From Siphlonurus alternatus (taxonomy: Eukaryota > Arthropoda > Insecta > Ephemeroptera > Siphlonuridae): 64,000 nt of DNA. Positions 11,621-24,520 of this stretch are shown here, in pieces. The stretch covers positions 21,497,608 to 21,561,607 of the forward strand of contig OX463787.1 of NCBI GenBank assembly GCA_949825025.1, written 5' to 3'. The first letter of the stretch is position 1. Each line of letters opens with the position of its first letter. A program made the position numbers and the translations under genes. Under the pieces are notes generated by a model. That model was not told where the DNA came from. It saw only the letters and a list, made by a program, of their open reading frames with translations, and ran no database searches.

Positions 11621-13940
11621 GGTTGGCCTGGTTGGTCTGGTTGGGTTTTTTGGGCTGGTTGTCTGGTTGGCCTGGTTGGGCAAGTTAGCCTGGCAGGACT
11701 GGTAAGCTTGGTTGGCCTGGTTGGCTAGTTGTCCTGGTTGGCCTGGTTGACCTGGTTGGCCTGGTTGGTCTGGTTGGCTGGTTGGCTGGTTAGCCTGGTT
11801 GGGCAAGTTAGCCTGGCAGGACTGGTTAGCTTGGTTGGCTGGTTGGTCTGGTTGGCCTGGTTGGCCTGGTTAGCTGGTTGGCCTGGATGGCCTGATTGGC
11901 TGGATGGCCTGTTTGGTCCTGTTGGGCTGGTAGGCCCAGTTGGTCTGGTAGGCCTGGTGGGTCCAGTTGGCCGAGTTAGCCTAGTAGGCCAGGTTAGCCT
12001 GGTTTGCCTGGATGGTCTGGTTGGCCTGGTTGGCCTGGTTGGTATGGTTGGGCTGGTTGGCTGGTTGGCCTGGTTGCCCTGGTTGGCCTGGTTGACCAGT
12101 TTGGCCTGGTTAGCCTGGTTGGTCTGGTTGGTCTAGTTTGCCTCGATAATCCGGTTGGTCTATTTGGTCCGGTTGGCCGAGTAAGTCTGGTTAGCATGGT
12201 TATCCTGGTTGGCCTGGTTGGCCTGGCTGGTCTGGTAGGCCTGGTGGGTCTGGTTGGCCGAGTTAGCCTGGTTGGCCAGGTTAGCCTGGTTGGCCTGGTT
12301 GTGCTGGTTGGATGGTTGGTCTGGTTGCCCTGCTTGGCCTGGTTGACCAGGTTGGCCTGGTTAGCCTGGTTGGTCTGGTTGGTCTGGTTGGCCTCGTTGG
12401 CCCGGATGGTCTATTTGGTCCGGTTGGCCGAGTTAGTCTAGTTGACCAGGTTAGCTTGGTTGGTCTGGTAGGCCTGGTGGTTCCGGTTTGCCGAGTTAGC
12501 TTGGTTGGCCTGGTTGGGCTGGTTAGCCTGGTTGGTCTGGTGTGGCTGGTTGGGCTGTTTGGCCTGATTGGCTGGATGGCCTGTTTGGTCAAGTTGGGCT
12601 GGTTGGTCCAGTTGGTCTGGTAGGCCTGGTGGGTCCAGTTGGCCGTGTTAGCCTGGTGGGCCTGGTTGGCCTGGTTGGCTGGTTGGCCTGGTTGCCCTGG
12701 TTGGTCTGTTTGACCAGTTTGGCCTGGTTAGCCTGGTTGGTCTGGTTTGTCTAGTTTGCCTCGATAATCCGGTTGGTCTATTTGGTCAGGTTGGCCGAGT
12801 AAGTCTGGTTAGCATGGTTATCCTGGTTGGCCTGGTTGGCCTTGCTGGTCAGGTAGGCCAGGTGGGTCCGGTTGGCCGAGTTAGCCTGGTTGGCCAGGTT
12901 AGCCTGGTTGGCCTGGTTGGGCTGGTTGGATGGTTGGTCTGGTTGCCCTGCTTGGCCTGGTTGACCAGGTTGGCCTGGTTATGCTGGTTTGTCTGGTTGG
13001 CCGCGTTGGCCCGGTTGGTCTATTTGGTCCGGATGGCCGAGTTAGTCTAGTTGGCCAGGTTAGCCTGGTTAACCATGTTGGCCTGGTTGGCTTGGTTGGT
13101 CTGGTAGGCCTGGTGGGTCTGGTTGGCCGAGTTAGCTTGGTTGGCCAGGTTAGCCTGGTTGGCCTGGTTGGCCTGGTTGTGCTGGTGTGGCTTGTTGGGC
13201 TGGTTGGCCTGATTGGCTGGATGGCCTATTTGGTCCGGTTGGGCTGGTTGGCCCAGTTGGTTTGGTAGGCCTGAAGGGTCCAGTTGGCCGAGTTAGCCTG
13301 GTGGGCCAGGTTAGCCTGGTTGGCCTAGTTGGCCTGGATGGCCTGGTTGGCCTGGTTGGCCTGGGTGGCCTGGCTGGCTGGTTGGCCTGGTGGCCCTGGT
13401 TGGCCTGGTTGACCAGTTTGGCCTGGTTAGCCTGGTTGGTCTGGTTGGTCTATTGGCCTCGATGGTCCGGTTGGTCTATTTGGTCCGGTTGGCCGAGTAA
13501 GTCTGGTTGGCATGGTTATCCTGGTTGGCCTGGTTGGTCTTGTAGGCCTGGTGGGTCTGGTTGGCCGAGTTAGCTTGGATGGCCAGGTTAGCCTGGTTGG
13601 TCTGGTTGGCCTCGTTGGCCCGGTTGGTCTATTTGGTCCGGTTGGCCGAGTTAGTCTAGTTGGCCAGGTTAGCCTGTTTGGCCAGGTTGGCCTGGTTGGC
13701 TTGGTTGGTCTGGTAGGCTTGGTGGGTCCGGTTGGCCGAGTTAGCTTGGTTGGCCAGGTGAGCCTGGTTGGCCAGGCTGGGCTGGTTTGAAAGGTTTGCC
13801 TGGTGTGGCTGGTTGGCCTGATTGGCCTGGTTGGCCTGGTTGGCTTGTTGGCCTGGTTGGCCTGGTTGGCCTGGTTGGCTAGTTGGCTTCGTTGCCTGGG
13901 TTGGCCTGGTTGGCTTGGTTGTTCTGGTAGGCTTTGTGGG
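11621..13940 (+). repeat. Module A, copy 2
   Basis: Matches copy 1 at about 4.0 kb and copy 3 at 2,510-2,563 bp. HindIII lies at 11,704 and the palindrome TGGTTAACCA at 13,066-13,075. The TTTGAAAGGTTTGCC ending near 13,786 is shared with the copy ending near 21,771. Confidence 0.85.
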
Positions 13941-16520
13941 TCCGGTTGGCCGAGTTAGCTTGGTTGACCAGGTGAGCCTGGTTGGCCTGGTTGGGCTGGT
14001 TGCTCTGGTTGGCCTGGATGACCAGGTTGGCCTGGTTAGCCTGGTTGGCCTGGTTGGCTGGTTGGTCTAGTTGCACTGGTTGGCCTGGTTGACCAGGTTG
14101 GCCTGGTTGGTCTGGTTGGTCTGGTTGGCTGGTTGGCCTGGTTGGTCTGGTTGGGCTTTTTGGGCTGGTTGGCTGGTTGGCCTGGTTGGGCAAGTTAGCC
14201 TGGCAGGACTGGTAAGCTTTGTTGGCCTGGTTGGCTAGTTGTCCTGGTTGGCCTGGTTGACCTGGTTGGCCTGGTTGGTCTGGTTGGCTGGTTGGCTGGT
14301 TGGCCTGGTTGGGCAAGTTAGCCTGGCAGGACTGGTTAGCTTGGTTGGCTGGTTGGTCTGGTTGGCCTGGTTGGCCTGGTTAGCTGGTTGGCATGGATGG
14401 CCTGATTGGCTGGATGGCCTGTTTGGTCCTGTTGGGCTGGTAGGCCCAGTTGGTCTGGTAGGCCTGGTGGGTCCAGTTGGCCGAGTTAGCCTAGTAGGCC
14501 AGGTTAGCCTGGTTTGCCTAGTTGGCCTGGATGGTCTGGTTGGCCTGGTTGGCCTGGTTGGTATGGTTGGGCTGGTTGGCTGGTTGGCCTGGTTGCCCTG
14601 GTTGGCCTGGTTGACCAGTTTGGCCTGGTTAGCCTGGTTGGTCTGGTTGGTCTAGTTTGCCTCGATAATCCGGTTGGTCTATTTGGTCCGGTTGGCCGAG
14701 TAAGTCTGGTTAGCATGGTTATCCTGGTTGGCCTGGTTGGCCTGGCTGGTCTGGTAGGCCTGGTGGGTCCGGTTGGCCGAGTTAGCCTGGTTGGCCAGGT
14801 TAGCCTGGTTGGCCTGGTTGTGCTGGTTGGATGGTTGGTCTGGTTGCCCTGCTTGGCCTGGTTGACCAGGTTGGCCTGGTTAGCCTGGTTGGTCTGGTTG
14901 GTCTGGTTGGCCTCGTTGGCCCGGATGGTCTATTTGGTCCGGTTGGCCGAGTTAGTCTAGTTGACCAGGTTAGCTTGGTTGGTCTGGTAGGCCTGGTGGT
15001 TCCGTTGGCCGAGTTAGCTTGGTTGGCCTGGTTGGGCTGGTTGGCCTGGTTGGCCTGGTGTGGCTGGTTGGGCTGTTTGGCCTGATTGGCTGGATGGCCT
15101 GTTTGGTCCGGTTGGGCTGGTTGGTCCAGTTGGTCTGGTAGGCCTGGTGGGTCCAGTTGGCCGTGTTAGCCTGGTGGGCCAGGTTAGCCTGGTTGGCCTA
15201 GTTGGCCTGGATGGCCTGGTTGGCCTGGTTGGCCTGGTTGGCTGGTTGGCCTGGTTGCCCTGGTTGGTCTGTTTGACCAGTTTGGCCTGGTTAGCCTGGT
15301 TGGTTTGGTTGGTCTAGTTTGCCTCGATAATCCGGTTGGTCTATTTGGTCCGGTTGGCCGAGTAAGTCTGGTTAGCATGGTTATCCTGGTTGGCCTGGTT
15401 GGCCTTGCTGGTCTGGTAGGCCAGGTGGGTCCGGTTGGCCGAGTTAGCCTGTTTGGCCAGGTTAGCCTGGTTGGCCTGGTTGGGCTGGTTGGATTGTTGG
15501 TCTGGTTGCCCTGCTTGGCCTGGTTGACCAGGTTGGCCTGGTTAGTCTGGTTTGTCTGGTTGGCCGCGTTGGCCCGGTTGGTCTATTTGGTCCGGATGGC
15601 CGAGTTAGTCTAGTTGGCCAGGTTAGCCTGGTTAACCATGTTGGCCTGGTTGGCTTGGTTGGTCTGGTAGGCCTGGTGGGTCTGGTTGGCCGAGTTAGCT
15701 TGGTTGGCCAGGTTAGCCTGGTTGGCCTGGTTGGCCTGGTTGTGCTGGTGTGGCTTGTTGGGCTGGTTGGCCTGATTGGCTGGATGGCCTATTTGGTCCG
15801 GTTGGGCTGGTTGGCCTAGTTGGTTTGGTAGGCCTGGAGGGTCCAGTTGGCCGAGTTAGCCTGGTGGGCCAGGTTAGCCTGGTTGGCCTGGTTGGCCTGG
15901 TTGTGCTGGTGTGGCTTGTTGGGCTGGTTGGCCTGATTGGCTGGATGGCCTATTTGGTCCGGTTGGGCTGGTTGGCCAGTTTGGCCTGGGTAGCCTGGTT
16001 GGTCTATTGGCCTCGATGGTCCGGTTGGTCTATTTGGTCCGGTTGGCCGAGTAAGTCTGGTTGGCATGGTTATCCTGGTTGGCCTGGTTGGCCTGGCTGG
16101 TCTTGTAGTCCTGGTGGGTCTGGTTGGCCGAGTTAGCTTGGATGGCCAGGTTAGCCTGGTTGGTCTGGTTGGTCTGGTTGGCCTCGTTGGCCCGGTTGGT
16201 CTATTTGGTCCGGTTGGCCGAGTTAGTCTAGTTGGCCAGGTTAGCCTGTTTGGCCAGGTTGGCCTGGTTGGCTTGGTTGGTCTGGTAGGCTTGGTGGGTC
16301 CGGTTGGCCGAGTTAGCTTGGTTGGCCAGGTGAGCCTGGTTGGCCAGGCTGGGCTGGTTGGAAAGGTTTGCCTGGTGTGGCTGGTTGGCCTGATTGGCCT
16401 GGTTGGCCTGGTTGGCTCGTTGGCCTGGTTGGCCTGGTTGGCCTGGTTGGCTAGTTGGCTTCGTAGCCTGGGTTGGCCTGGTTGGCTTGGTTGGTCTGGT
16501 AGGCTTTGTGGGTCCGGTTG
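13941..16520 (+). repeat. Module A, copy 3
   Basis: Matches the copy at 22 kb at 7,976 then 7,968 bp. The HindIII variant AAGCTTTG is at 14,214 and the palindrome at 15,629-15,638. A single G appears to be missing at about 15,004 relative to the other copies, which shifts the register by one base. The 85 bp at about 15,889-15,973 are replaced by a copy of nearby sequence (see findings). Confidence 0.87.
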
Positions 16521-19500
16521 GCCGAGTTAGCTTGGTTGGCCAGGTGAGCCTGGTTGGCCTGGTTGGGCTGGTTGCTCTGGTTGGCCTGGTTGACCTGGTT
16601 GGCCTGGTTGGTCTGGTTGGTCTATTTGGTCCGGTTGGCTGAGTTAGTCTAGTTGGCCAGGTTAGCCTGGTTGGCCAGGTTGTCCTGGTTGGCTTGGTTG
16701 GTCTGGTAGGCCTGGTGGGTCCGGTTGGCCGAATTAGCTTGGTTGGCCAGATTAGCCTGGTTGGCCTTTTGGCCTGATGGGGCTGGTTGGCCTGGTTGGC
16801 CTGGTGTGGCTGGTTGGGCTGGTTGGCCTTATTGGCCTGGTTGGCTTGTTGGCCTGGTTGCCCTGTTTGGCCTGGTTGACCAGGTTGGCCTGGTTGGGCT
16901 GGTTGGGCTGGTTGGCTGGTTTGCCTGGTTGCCCTGGTTGGCCTGGATGACCAGGTTGTCCTGGTTAGCCTGGTTGGCCTGGATGGATGGTTGATCTAGT
17001 TGCCCTGGTTGGCCTGGTTGACCAGGTTGGTCTGGTTGGTCTGGTTGGTCTGGTGTGGCTGGTTGGGCTGGTTGGCCTGATTTGCCTTGTTGGCCTGGTT
17101 TAACAGGTTGGCCTGGTTAGCATGGTTGGCTGGTTTGTCTGGTTTGCCTGGTTGCCCTGGTTGGCCTGGATGTCCTGTTGGGCTGGTTAGCCTCGTTGGC
17201 CCGGTTGGTCTATTTGGTCCGGTTGGCCGAGTTAGTCTTGTTGGCCAGGTTAGCCTGGTTGGACTAGTTGGCCTGGTTGGGCTGGTTGGCTGGTTGGCCT
17301 GGTTGCCCTAGTTGGCCTGGTTAGCCTGGTTGGTCTGGTTGGTCTCGTTGGCCTCGATGGTCCGGTTTGTCTATTTGGTCCGGTTGGCCGAGTAAGTCTG
17401 GTTGGCATGGTTATCCTGGTTGGCCTTGTTGGCCTGGCTGGTCTGGTAGGCCTGGTGGGTCCAGTTTTCCGAGTTAGCCTGGTTGGCCAGGTAAGCCTGG
17501 TTGGCCTGGTTGGGCTGGTTGGCTAGTTGGCCTGGTTGGCCTGGTTGGCCTGGTTGACCTGGTTGGCCTGGTTAGTCTGGTTGGTCTGGTTGGGTTGGTT
17601 GGATGGTTGGTCTGGTTGCCCTGCTTGGCCTGGTTGACCAGGTTTGCCTGGATAGCCTGGTTGGTCTGGTTGGTCTGGATAGCCTCGTTGGCCCGGTTGG
17701 TCTATTTGGTCCGGTTGGCCGAGTTAGTCTAGTTGGCCAGGTTAGCCTGGTTGGCCAGGTTGGCCTGGTTGGCTTGGTTGGTGTGGTAGGCCTGGTGGGT
17801 CCGGTTGGCCGAGTTAGCTTGGTTAGCCAGGTTAGCCTGGTTGGCCTGGTTGGCCTGGTTGGGCTGGTTGGCCTGGTGTGGCTGGTTGGGCTGATTGGCC
17901 TGGTTGGCTTGTTGACCTGGTTGCAATGGTTGGCCTGGTTTGCTTGTTGGCCTGGTTGCCCTGGTTGGCCTGGTTGACCAGGTTGGTCTGGTTGGGCTGG
18001 ATGGGCTGGTTGGCTGGTTGGCCTGGTTGCCCTGGTTGGCCTGGATGACCAGGTTGGCCTGGTTAGCCTGGTTGGCCTGGTTGGGCTGGTTGGCCTGGTG
18101 TGGCTGGTTGGGCTGATTGGCCTGGTTGGCTTGTTGACCTGGTTGCAATGGTTGGCCTGGTTTGCTTGTTGGCCTGGTTGCCCTGGTTAGCCTGGTTGGT
18201 CTGGTTGGCCTCGTTGGCCCGGTTGGTCTATTTGGTCCGGTTGGCTGAGTTAGTCTGGTTCGCAAGGTTAGCCTGGTTGGCCTGGCTGGTCTGTTAGGCC
18301 TGGTGGGTCCGGTTGGCCGAGTTAGTCTGATTGGCCAGGTTAGCCTGGTTGGGCTGGGGTAGCTGGTTGGTCTGGTTGCCCTGGTTGGCCTGGTTGACCA
18401 GGTTGGCCTGGTTGGCCCGGTTGGCTGGTTTACCAGGTTGGTCTGGTTGGGCTGGTTGGCTGTTTGGCCTGTTTGGCCTGGATGACCAGGTTGGCCTGGT
18501 TAGCCTGGCTGGCCTGGATGGCTGGTTGGTCTAGTTACCCTGGTTGGCCCGGTTGGTCTGGTTGGTCTGGTGTAGCTGGTTGGGCTGGTTGGCCTGATTG
18601 GCCTGGATGGCCTGGTTGGCTTGTTGGCCTGGTTGCCCTGGTTGGCCTGGTTGGCTAGTTGGTCAGGTTAGCCTGGTTGGCCAGGTTGGCCTGGTTGGCT
18701 TGGTTGGTCTGGTAGGCCTGGTGGGTCCAGTTGGCCGAGTTAGCTTGGTTGGCCAGGTTAGCCTGGTTGGCCTGGTCGGCCTGGTTGGGCTGGTTGGCCT
18801 GGTTGGCCTGGTGTGGCTGGTTGGGCTGGTTGGTATGATTGGCCTGGTTGGCCTGGTTAACTTGTTGACCTGGTTGCCCTGGTTGGCCTGGTTGGCTAGT
18901 TGGCCTGGTTGGCCTGGTTGACCTGGTTGGCCTGGTTGGTCTGGTTGGTCTGGTTGGCTGGTTGGCTTGGTTGTTCTGGTTGGGCTTTTTGGGCTGGTTG
19001 GCTGGTTGGCCTGGTTGGGCAAGTTAGCCTGGCAGGACTGGTAAGCTTGGTTGGCCTGGTTGGCTAGTTGGCCTGGTTGACCTGGTTGGCCTGGTTGGTC
19101 TGGTTGGCTGGTTGGCCTGGTTGGTCTGGTTGGGCTTTTTGGGCTGGTTGGCTGGTTGGCCTGGTTGGGCAAGTTAGCCTGGCAGGACTGGTTAGCTTGG
19201 TTGGCTGGTTGGTCTGGTTGGCCTGGTTGGCCTGGTTGTCTGGTTGGCCTGATTGGCTGGATGGCCTGTTTGGTCCGGTTGGGATGGTTGGCCCAGTTGG
19301 TCTGGTAGGCCTGGTTGGCCCAGTTGGCCGAGTTAGCCTGGTAGGCCAGGTTAGCCTGGTTGGCCTGGTTGGCCTGGTTGGTCTGGTTGGTCTGGTTGGC
19401 TGGTTGGCTTGGTTGTTCTGGTTGGGCTTTTTGGGCTGGTTGGCTGGTTGGCCTGGTTGGGCAAGTTAGCCTGGCAGGACTGGTAAGCTTGGTTGGCCTG

Positions 19501-19540
19501 GTTGGCTAGTTGGCCTGGTTGACCTGGTTGGCCTGGTTGG
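16521..19540 (+). repeat. Module B, copy at 16.5 kb
   Basis: Same monomer order as 24.5-27.6 kb at 8,129-8,166 bp spacing. Landmarks are GGCCTTTTGGCCTGATG (about 16,764), GTTTAACAGG (about 17,098), TCCAGTTTTCCGAG (about 17,460), two GGTTGCAATGG sites (about 17,921 and 18,142) and HindIII at 19,043 and 19,485. About 161 bp present in the 24.6-24.8 kb counterpart are absent here. Confidence 0.85.
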
Positions 19541-21975
19541 TCTGGTTGGCTGGTTGGCCTGGTTGGTCTGGTTGGGCTTTTTGGGCTGGTTGGCTGGTTG
19601 GCCTGGTTGGGCAAGTTAGCCTGGCAGGACTGGTAAGCTTTGTTGGCCTGGTTGGCTAGTTGTCCTGGTTGGCCTGGTTGACCTGGTTGGCCTGGTTGGT
19701 CTGGTTGGCTGGTTGGCTGGTTGGCCTGGTTGGGCAAGTTAGCCTGACAGGACTGGTTAGCTTGGTTGGCTGGTTGGTCTGGTTGGCCTGGTTGGCCTGG
19801 TTAGCTGGTTGGCCTGGATGGCCTGATTGGCTGGATGGCCTGTTTGGTCCTGTTGGGCTGGTAGGCCCAGTTGGTCTGGTAGGCCTGGTGGGTCCAGTTG
19901 GCCGAGTTAGCCTAGTAGGCCAGGTTAGCCTGGTTTGCCTAGTTGGCCTGGATGGTCTGGTTGGCCTGGTTGGCCTGGTTGGTATGGTTGGGCTGGTTGG
20001 CTGGTTGGCCTGGTTGCCCTGGTTGGCCTGGTTGACCAGTTTGGCCTGGTTAGCCTGGTTGGTCTGGTTGGTCTAGTTTGCCTCGATAATCCGGTTGGTC
20101 TATTTGGTCCGGTTGGCCGAGTAAGTCTGGTTAGCATGGTTATCCTGGTTGGCCTGGTTGGCCTGGCTGGTCTGGTAGGCCTGGTGGGTCCGGTTGGCCG
20201 AGTTAGCCTGGTTGGCCAGGTTAGCCTGGTTGGCCTGGTTGTGCTGGTTGGATGGTTGGTCTGGTTGCCCTGCTTGGCCTGGTTGACCAGGTTGGCCTGG
20301 TTAGCCTGGTTGGTCTGGTTGGTCTGGTTGGCCTCGTTGGCCCGGATGGTCTATTTGGTCCGGTTGGCCGAGTTAGTCTAGTTGACCAGGTTAGCTTGGT
20401 TGGTCTGGTAGGCCTGGTGGTTCCGGTTGGCCGAGTTAGCTTGGTTGGCCTGGTTGGGCTGGTTGGCCTGGTTGGCCTGGTGTGGCTGGTTGGGCTGTTT
20501 GGCCTGATTGGCTGGATGGCCTGTTTGGTCCGGTTGGGCTGGTTGGTCCAGTTGGTCTGGTAGGCCTGGTGGGTCCAGTTGGCCGTGTTAGCCTGGTGGG
20601 CCAGGTTAGCCTGGTTGGCCTAGTTGGCCTGGATGGCCTGGTTGGCCTGGTTGGCCTGGTTGGCTGGTTGGCCTGGTTGCCCTGGTTGGTCTGTTTGACC
20701 AGTTTGGCCTGGTTAGCCTGGTTGGTCTGGTTGGTCTAGTTTGCCTCGATAATCCGGTTGGTCTATTTGGTCCGGTTGGCCGAGTAAGTCTGGTTAGCAT
20801 GGTTATCCTGGTTGGCCTGGTTGGCCTTGCTGGTCTGGTAGGCCAGGTGGGTCCGGTTGGCCGAGTTAGCCTGTTTGGCCAGGTTAGCCTGGTTGGCCTG
20901 GTTGGGCTGGTTGGATGGTTGGTCTGGTTGCCCTGCTTGGCCTGGTTGACCAGGTTGGCCTGGTTAGTCTGGTTTGTCTGGTTGGCCGCGTTGGCCCGGT
21001 TGGTCTATTTGGTCCGGATGGCCGAGTTAGTCTAGTTGGCCAGGTTAGCCTGGTTAACCATGTTGGCCTGGTTGGCTTGGTTGGTCTGGTAGGCCTGGTG
21101 GGTCTGGTTGGCCGAGTTAGCTTGGTTGGCCAGGTTAGCCTGGTTGGCCTGGTTGGCCTGGTTGTGCTGGTGTGGCTTGTTGGGCTGGTTGGCCTGATTG
21201 GCTGGATGGCCTATTTGGTCCGGTTGGGCTGGTTGGCCCAGTTGGTTTGGTAGGCCTGAAGGGTCCAGTTGGCCGAGTTAGCCTGGTGGGCCAGGTTAGC
21301 CTGGTTGGCCTAGTTGGCCTGGATGGCCTGGTTGGCCTGGTTGTCCTGGGTGGCCTGGCTGGCTGGTTGGCCTGGTGGCCCTGGTTGGCCTGGTTGACCA
21401 GTTTGGCCTGGTTAGCCTGGTTGGTCTGGTTGGTCTATTGGCCTCGATGGTCCGGTTGGTCTATTTGGTCCGGTTGGCCGAGTAAGTCTGGTTGGCATGG
21501 TTATCCTGGTTGGCCTGGTTGGTCTTGTAGGCCTGGTGGGTCTGGTTGGCCGAGTTAGCTTGGATGGCCAGGTTAGCCTGGTTGGTCTGGTTGGCCTCGT
21601 TGGCCCGGTTGGTCTATTTGGTCCGGTTGGCCGAGTTAGTCTAGTTGGCCAGGTTAGCCTGTTTGGCCAGGTTGGCCTGGTTGGCTTGGTTGGTCTGGTA
21701 GGCTTGGTGGGTCCGGTTGGCCGAGTTAGCTTGGTTGGCCAGGTGAGCCTGGTTGGCCAGGCTGGGCTGGTTTGAAAGGTTTGCCTGGTGTGGCTGGTTG
21801 GCCTGATTGGCCTGGTTGGCCTGGTTGGCTTGTTGGCCTGGTTGGCCTGGTTGGCCTGGTTGGCTAGTTGGCTTCGTTGCCTGGGTTGGCCTGGTTGGCT
21901 TGGTTGTTCTGGTAGGCTTTGTGGGTCCGGTTGGCCGAGTTAGCTTGGTTGACCAGGTGAGCCTGGTTGGGCTGG
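19541..21975 (+). repeat. Module A, copy 4
   Basis: Tandem with the next module A copy at 2,555 then 2,546 bp, with no module B between them. HindIII AAGCTTTG is at 19,635 and the palindrome at 21,051-21,060. Confidence 0.87.
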
Positions 21976-24520
21976 TTGCTCTGGTTGGCCTGGATGACCA
22001 GGTTGGCCTGGTTAGCCTGGTTGGCCTGGTTGGCTGGTTGGTCTAGTTGCACTGGTTGGCCTGGTTGACCAGGTTGGCCTGGTTGGTCTGGTTGGTCTGG
22101 TTGGCTGGTTGGCCTGGTTGGTCTGGTTGGGCTTTTTGGGCTGGTTGGCTGGTTGGCCTGGTTGGGCAAGTTAGCCTGGCAGGACTGGTAAGCTTTGTTG
22201 GCCTGGTTGGCTAGTTGTCCTGGTTGGCCTGGTTGACCTGGTTGGCCTGGTTGGTCTGGTTGGCTGGTTGGCTGGTTGGCCTGGTTGGGCAAGTTAGCCT
22301 GGCAGGACTGGTTAGCTTGGTTGGCTGGTTGGTCTGGTTGGCCTGGTTGGCCTGGTTAGCTGGTTGGCCTGGATGGCCTGATTGGCTGGATGGCCTGTTT
22401 GGTCCTGTTGGGCTGGTAGGCCCAGTTGGTCTGGTAGGCCTGGTGGGTCCAGTTGGCCGAGTTAGCCTAGTAGGCCAGGTTAGCCTGGTTTGCCTAGTTG
22501 GCCTGGATGGTCTGGTTGGCCTGGTTGGCCTGGTTGGTATGGTTGGGCTGGTTGGCTGGTTGGCCTGGTTGCCCTGGTTGGCCTGGTTGACCAGTTTGGC
22601 CTGGTTAGCCTGGTTGGTCTGGTTGGTCTAGTTTGCCTCGATAATCCGGTTGGTCTATTTGGTCCGGTTGGCCGAGTAAGTCTGGTTAGCATGGTTATCC
22701 TGGTTGGCCTGGTTGGCCTGGCTGGTCTGGTAGGCCTGGTGGGTCCGGTTGGCCGAGTTAGCCTGGTTGGCCAGGTTAGCCTGGTTGGCCTGGTTGTGCT
22801 GGTTGGATGGTTGGTCTGGTTGCCCTGCTTGGCCTGGTTGACCAGGTTGGCCTGGTTAGCCTGGTTGGTCTGGTTGGTCTGGTTGGCCTCGTTGGCCCGG
22901 ATGGTCTATTTGGTCCGGTTGGCCGAGTTAGTCTAGTTGACCAGGTTAGCTTGGTTGGTCTGGTAGGCCTGGTGGTTCCGGTTGGCCGAGTTAGCTTGGT
23001 TGGCCTGGTTGGGCTGGTTGGCCTGGTGTGGCTGGTTGGGCTGTTTGGCCTGATTGGCTGGATGGCCTGTTTGGTCCGGTTGGGCTGGTTGGTCCAGTTG
23101 GTCTGGTAGGCCTGGTGGGTCCAGTTGGCCGTGTTAGCCTGGTGGGCCAGGTTAGCCTGGTTGGCCTAGTTGGCCTGGATGGCCTGGTTGGCCTGGTTGG
23201 CCTGGTTGGCTGGTTGGCCTGGTTGCCCTGGTTGGTCTGTTTGACCAGTTTGGCCTGGTTAGCCTGGTTGGTCTGGTTGGTCTAGTTTGCCTCGATAATC
23301 CGGTTGGTCTATTTGGTCCGGTTGGCCGAGTAAGTCTGGTTAGCATGGTTATCCTGGTTGGCCTGGTTGGCCTTGCTGGTCTGGTAGGCCAGGTGGGTCC
23401 GGTTGGCCGAGTTAGCCTGTTTGGCCAGGTTAGCCTGGTTGGCCTGGTTGGGCTGGTTGGATTGTTGGTCTGGTTGCCCTGCTTGGCCTGGTTGACCAGG
23501 TTGGCCTGGTTAGTCTGGTTTGTCTGGTTGGCCGCGTTGGCCCGGTTGGTCTATTTGGTCCGGATGGCCGAGTTAGTCTAGTTGGCCAGGTTAGCCTGGT
23601 TAACCATGTTGGCCTGGTTGGCTTGGTTGGTCTGGTAGGCCTGGTGGGTCTGGTTGGCCGAGTTAGCTTGGTTGGCCAGGTTAGCCTGGTTGGCCTGGTT
23701 GGCCTGGTTGTGCTGGTGTGGCTTGTTGGGCTGGTTGGCCTGATTGGCTGGATGGCCTATTTGGTCCGGTTGGGCTGGTTGGCCTAGTTGGTTTGGTAGG
23801 CCTGGAGGGTCCAGTTGGCCGAGTTAGCCTGGTGGGCCAGGTTAGCCTGGTTGGCCTAGTTGGCCTGGATGGCCTGGTTGGCCTGGTTGTCCTGGGTGGC
23901 CTGGCTGGCTGGTTGGCCTGGTGGCCCTGGTTGGCCTGGTTGGCCAGTTTGGCCTGGGTAGCCTGGTTGGTCTATTGGCCTCGATGGTCCGGTTGGTCTA
24001 TTTGGTCCGGTTGGCCGAGTAAGTCTGGTTGGCATGGTTATCCTGGTTGGCCTGGTTGGCCTGGCTGGTCTTGTAGGCCTGGTGGGTCTGGTTGGCCGAG
24101 TTAGCTTGGATGGCCAGGTTAGCCTGGTTGGTCTGGTTGGTCTGGTTGGCCTCGTTGGCCCGGTTGGTCTATTTGGTCCGGTTGGCCGAGTTAGTCTAGT
24201 TGGCCAGGTTAGCCTGTTTGGCCAGGTTGGCCTGGTTGGCTTGGTTGGTCTGGTAGGCTTGGTGGGTCCGGTTGGCCGAGTTAGCTTGGTTGGCCAGGTG
24301 AGCCTGGTTGGCCAGGCTGGGCTGGTTGGAAAGGTTTGCCTGGTGTGGCTGGTTGGCCTGATTGGCCTGGTTGGCCTGGTTGGCTCGGTGGCCTGGTTGG
24401 CCTGGTTGGCCTGGTTGGCTAGTTGGCTTCGTAGCCTGGGTTGGCCTGGTTGGCTTGGTTGGTCTGGTAGGCTTTGTGGGTCCGGTTGGCCGAGTTAGCT
24501 TGGTTGGCCAGGTGAGCCTG
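21976..24520 (+). repeat. Module A, copy 5
   Basis: HindIII AAGCTTTG is at 22,190 and the palindrome at 23,597-23,606. It matches copy 3 at about 7.97 kb and copy 6 at 5,531-5,522 bp. Confidence 0.87.

Noticed and set aside
13066..13075. Palindrome TGGTTAACCA as a protein-binding site
   Set aside because: It is a two-base variant of the array word TGGTTGGCCA, spread by duplication of module A. It is useful as a marker, but nothing supports binding.
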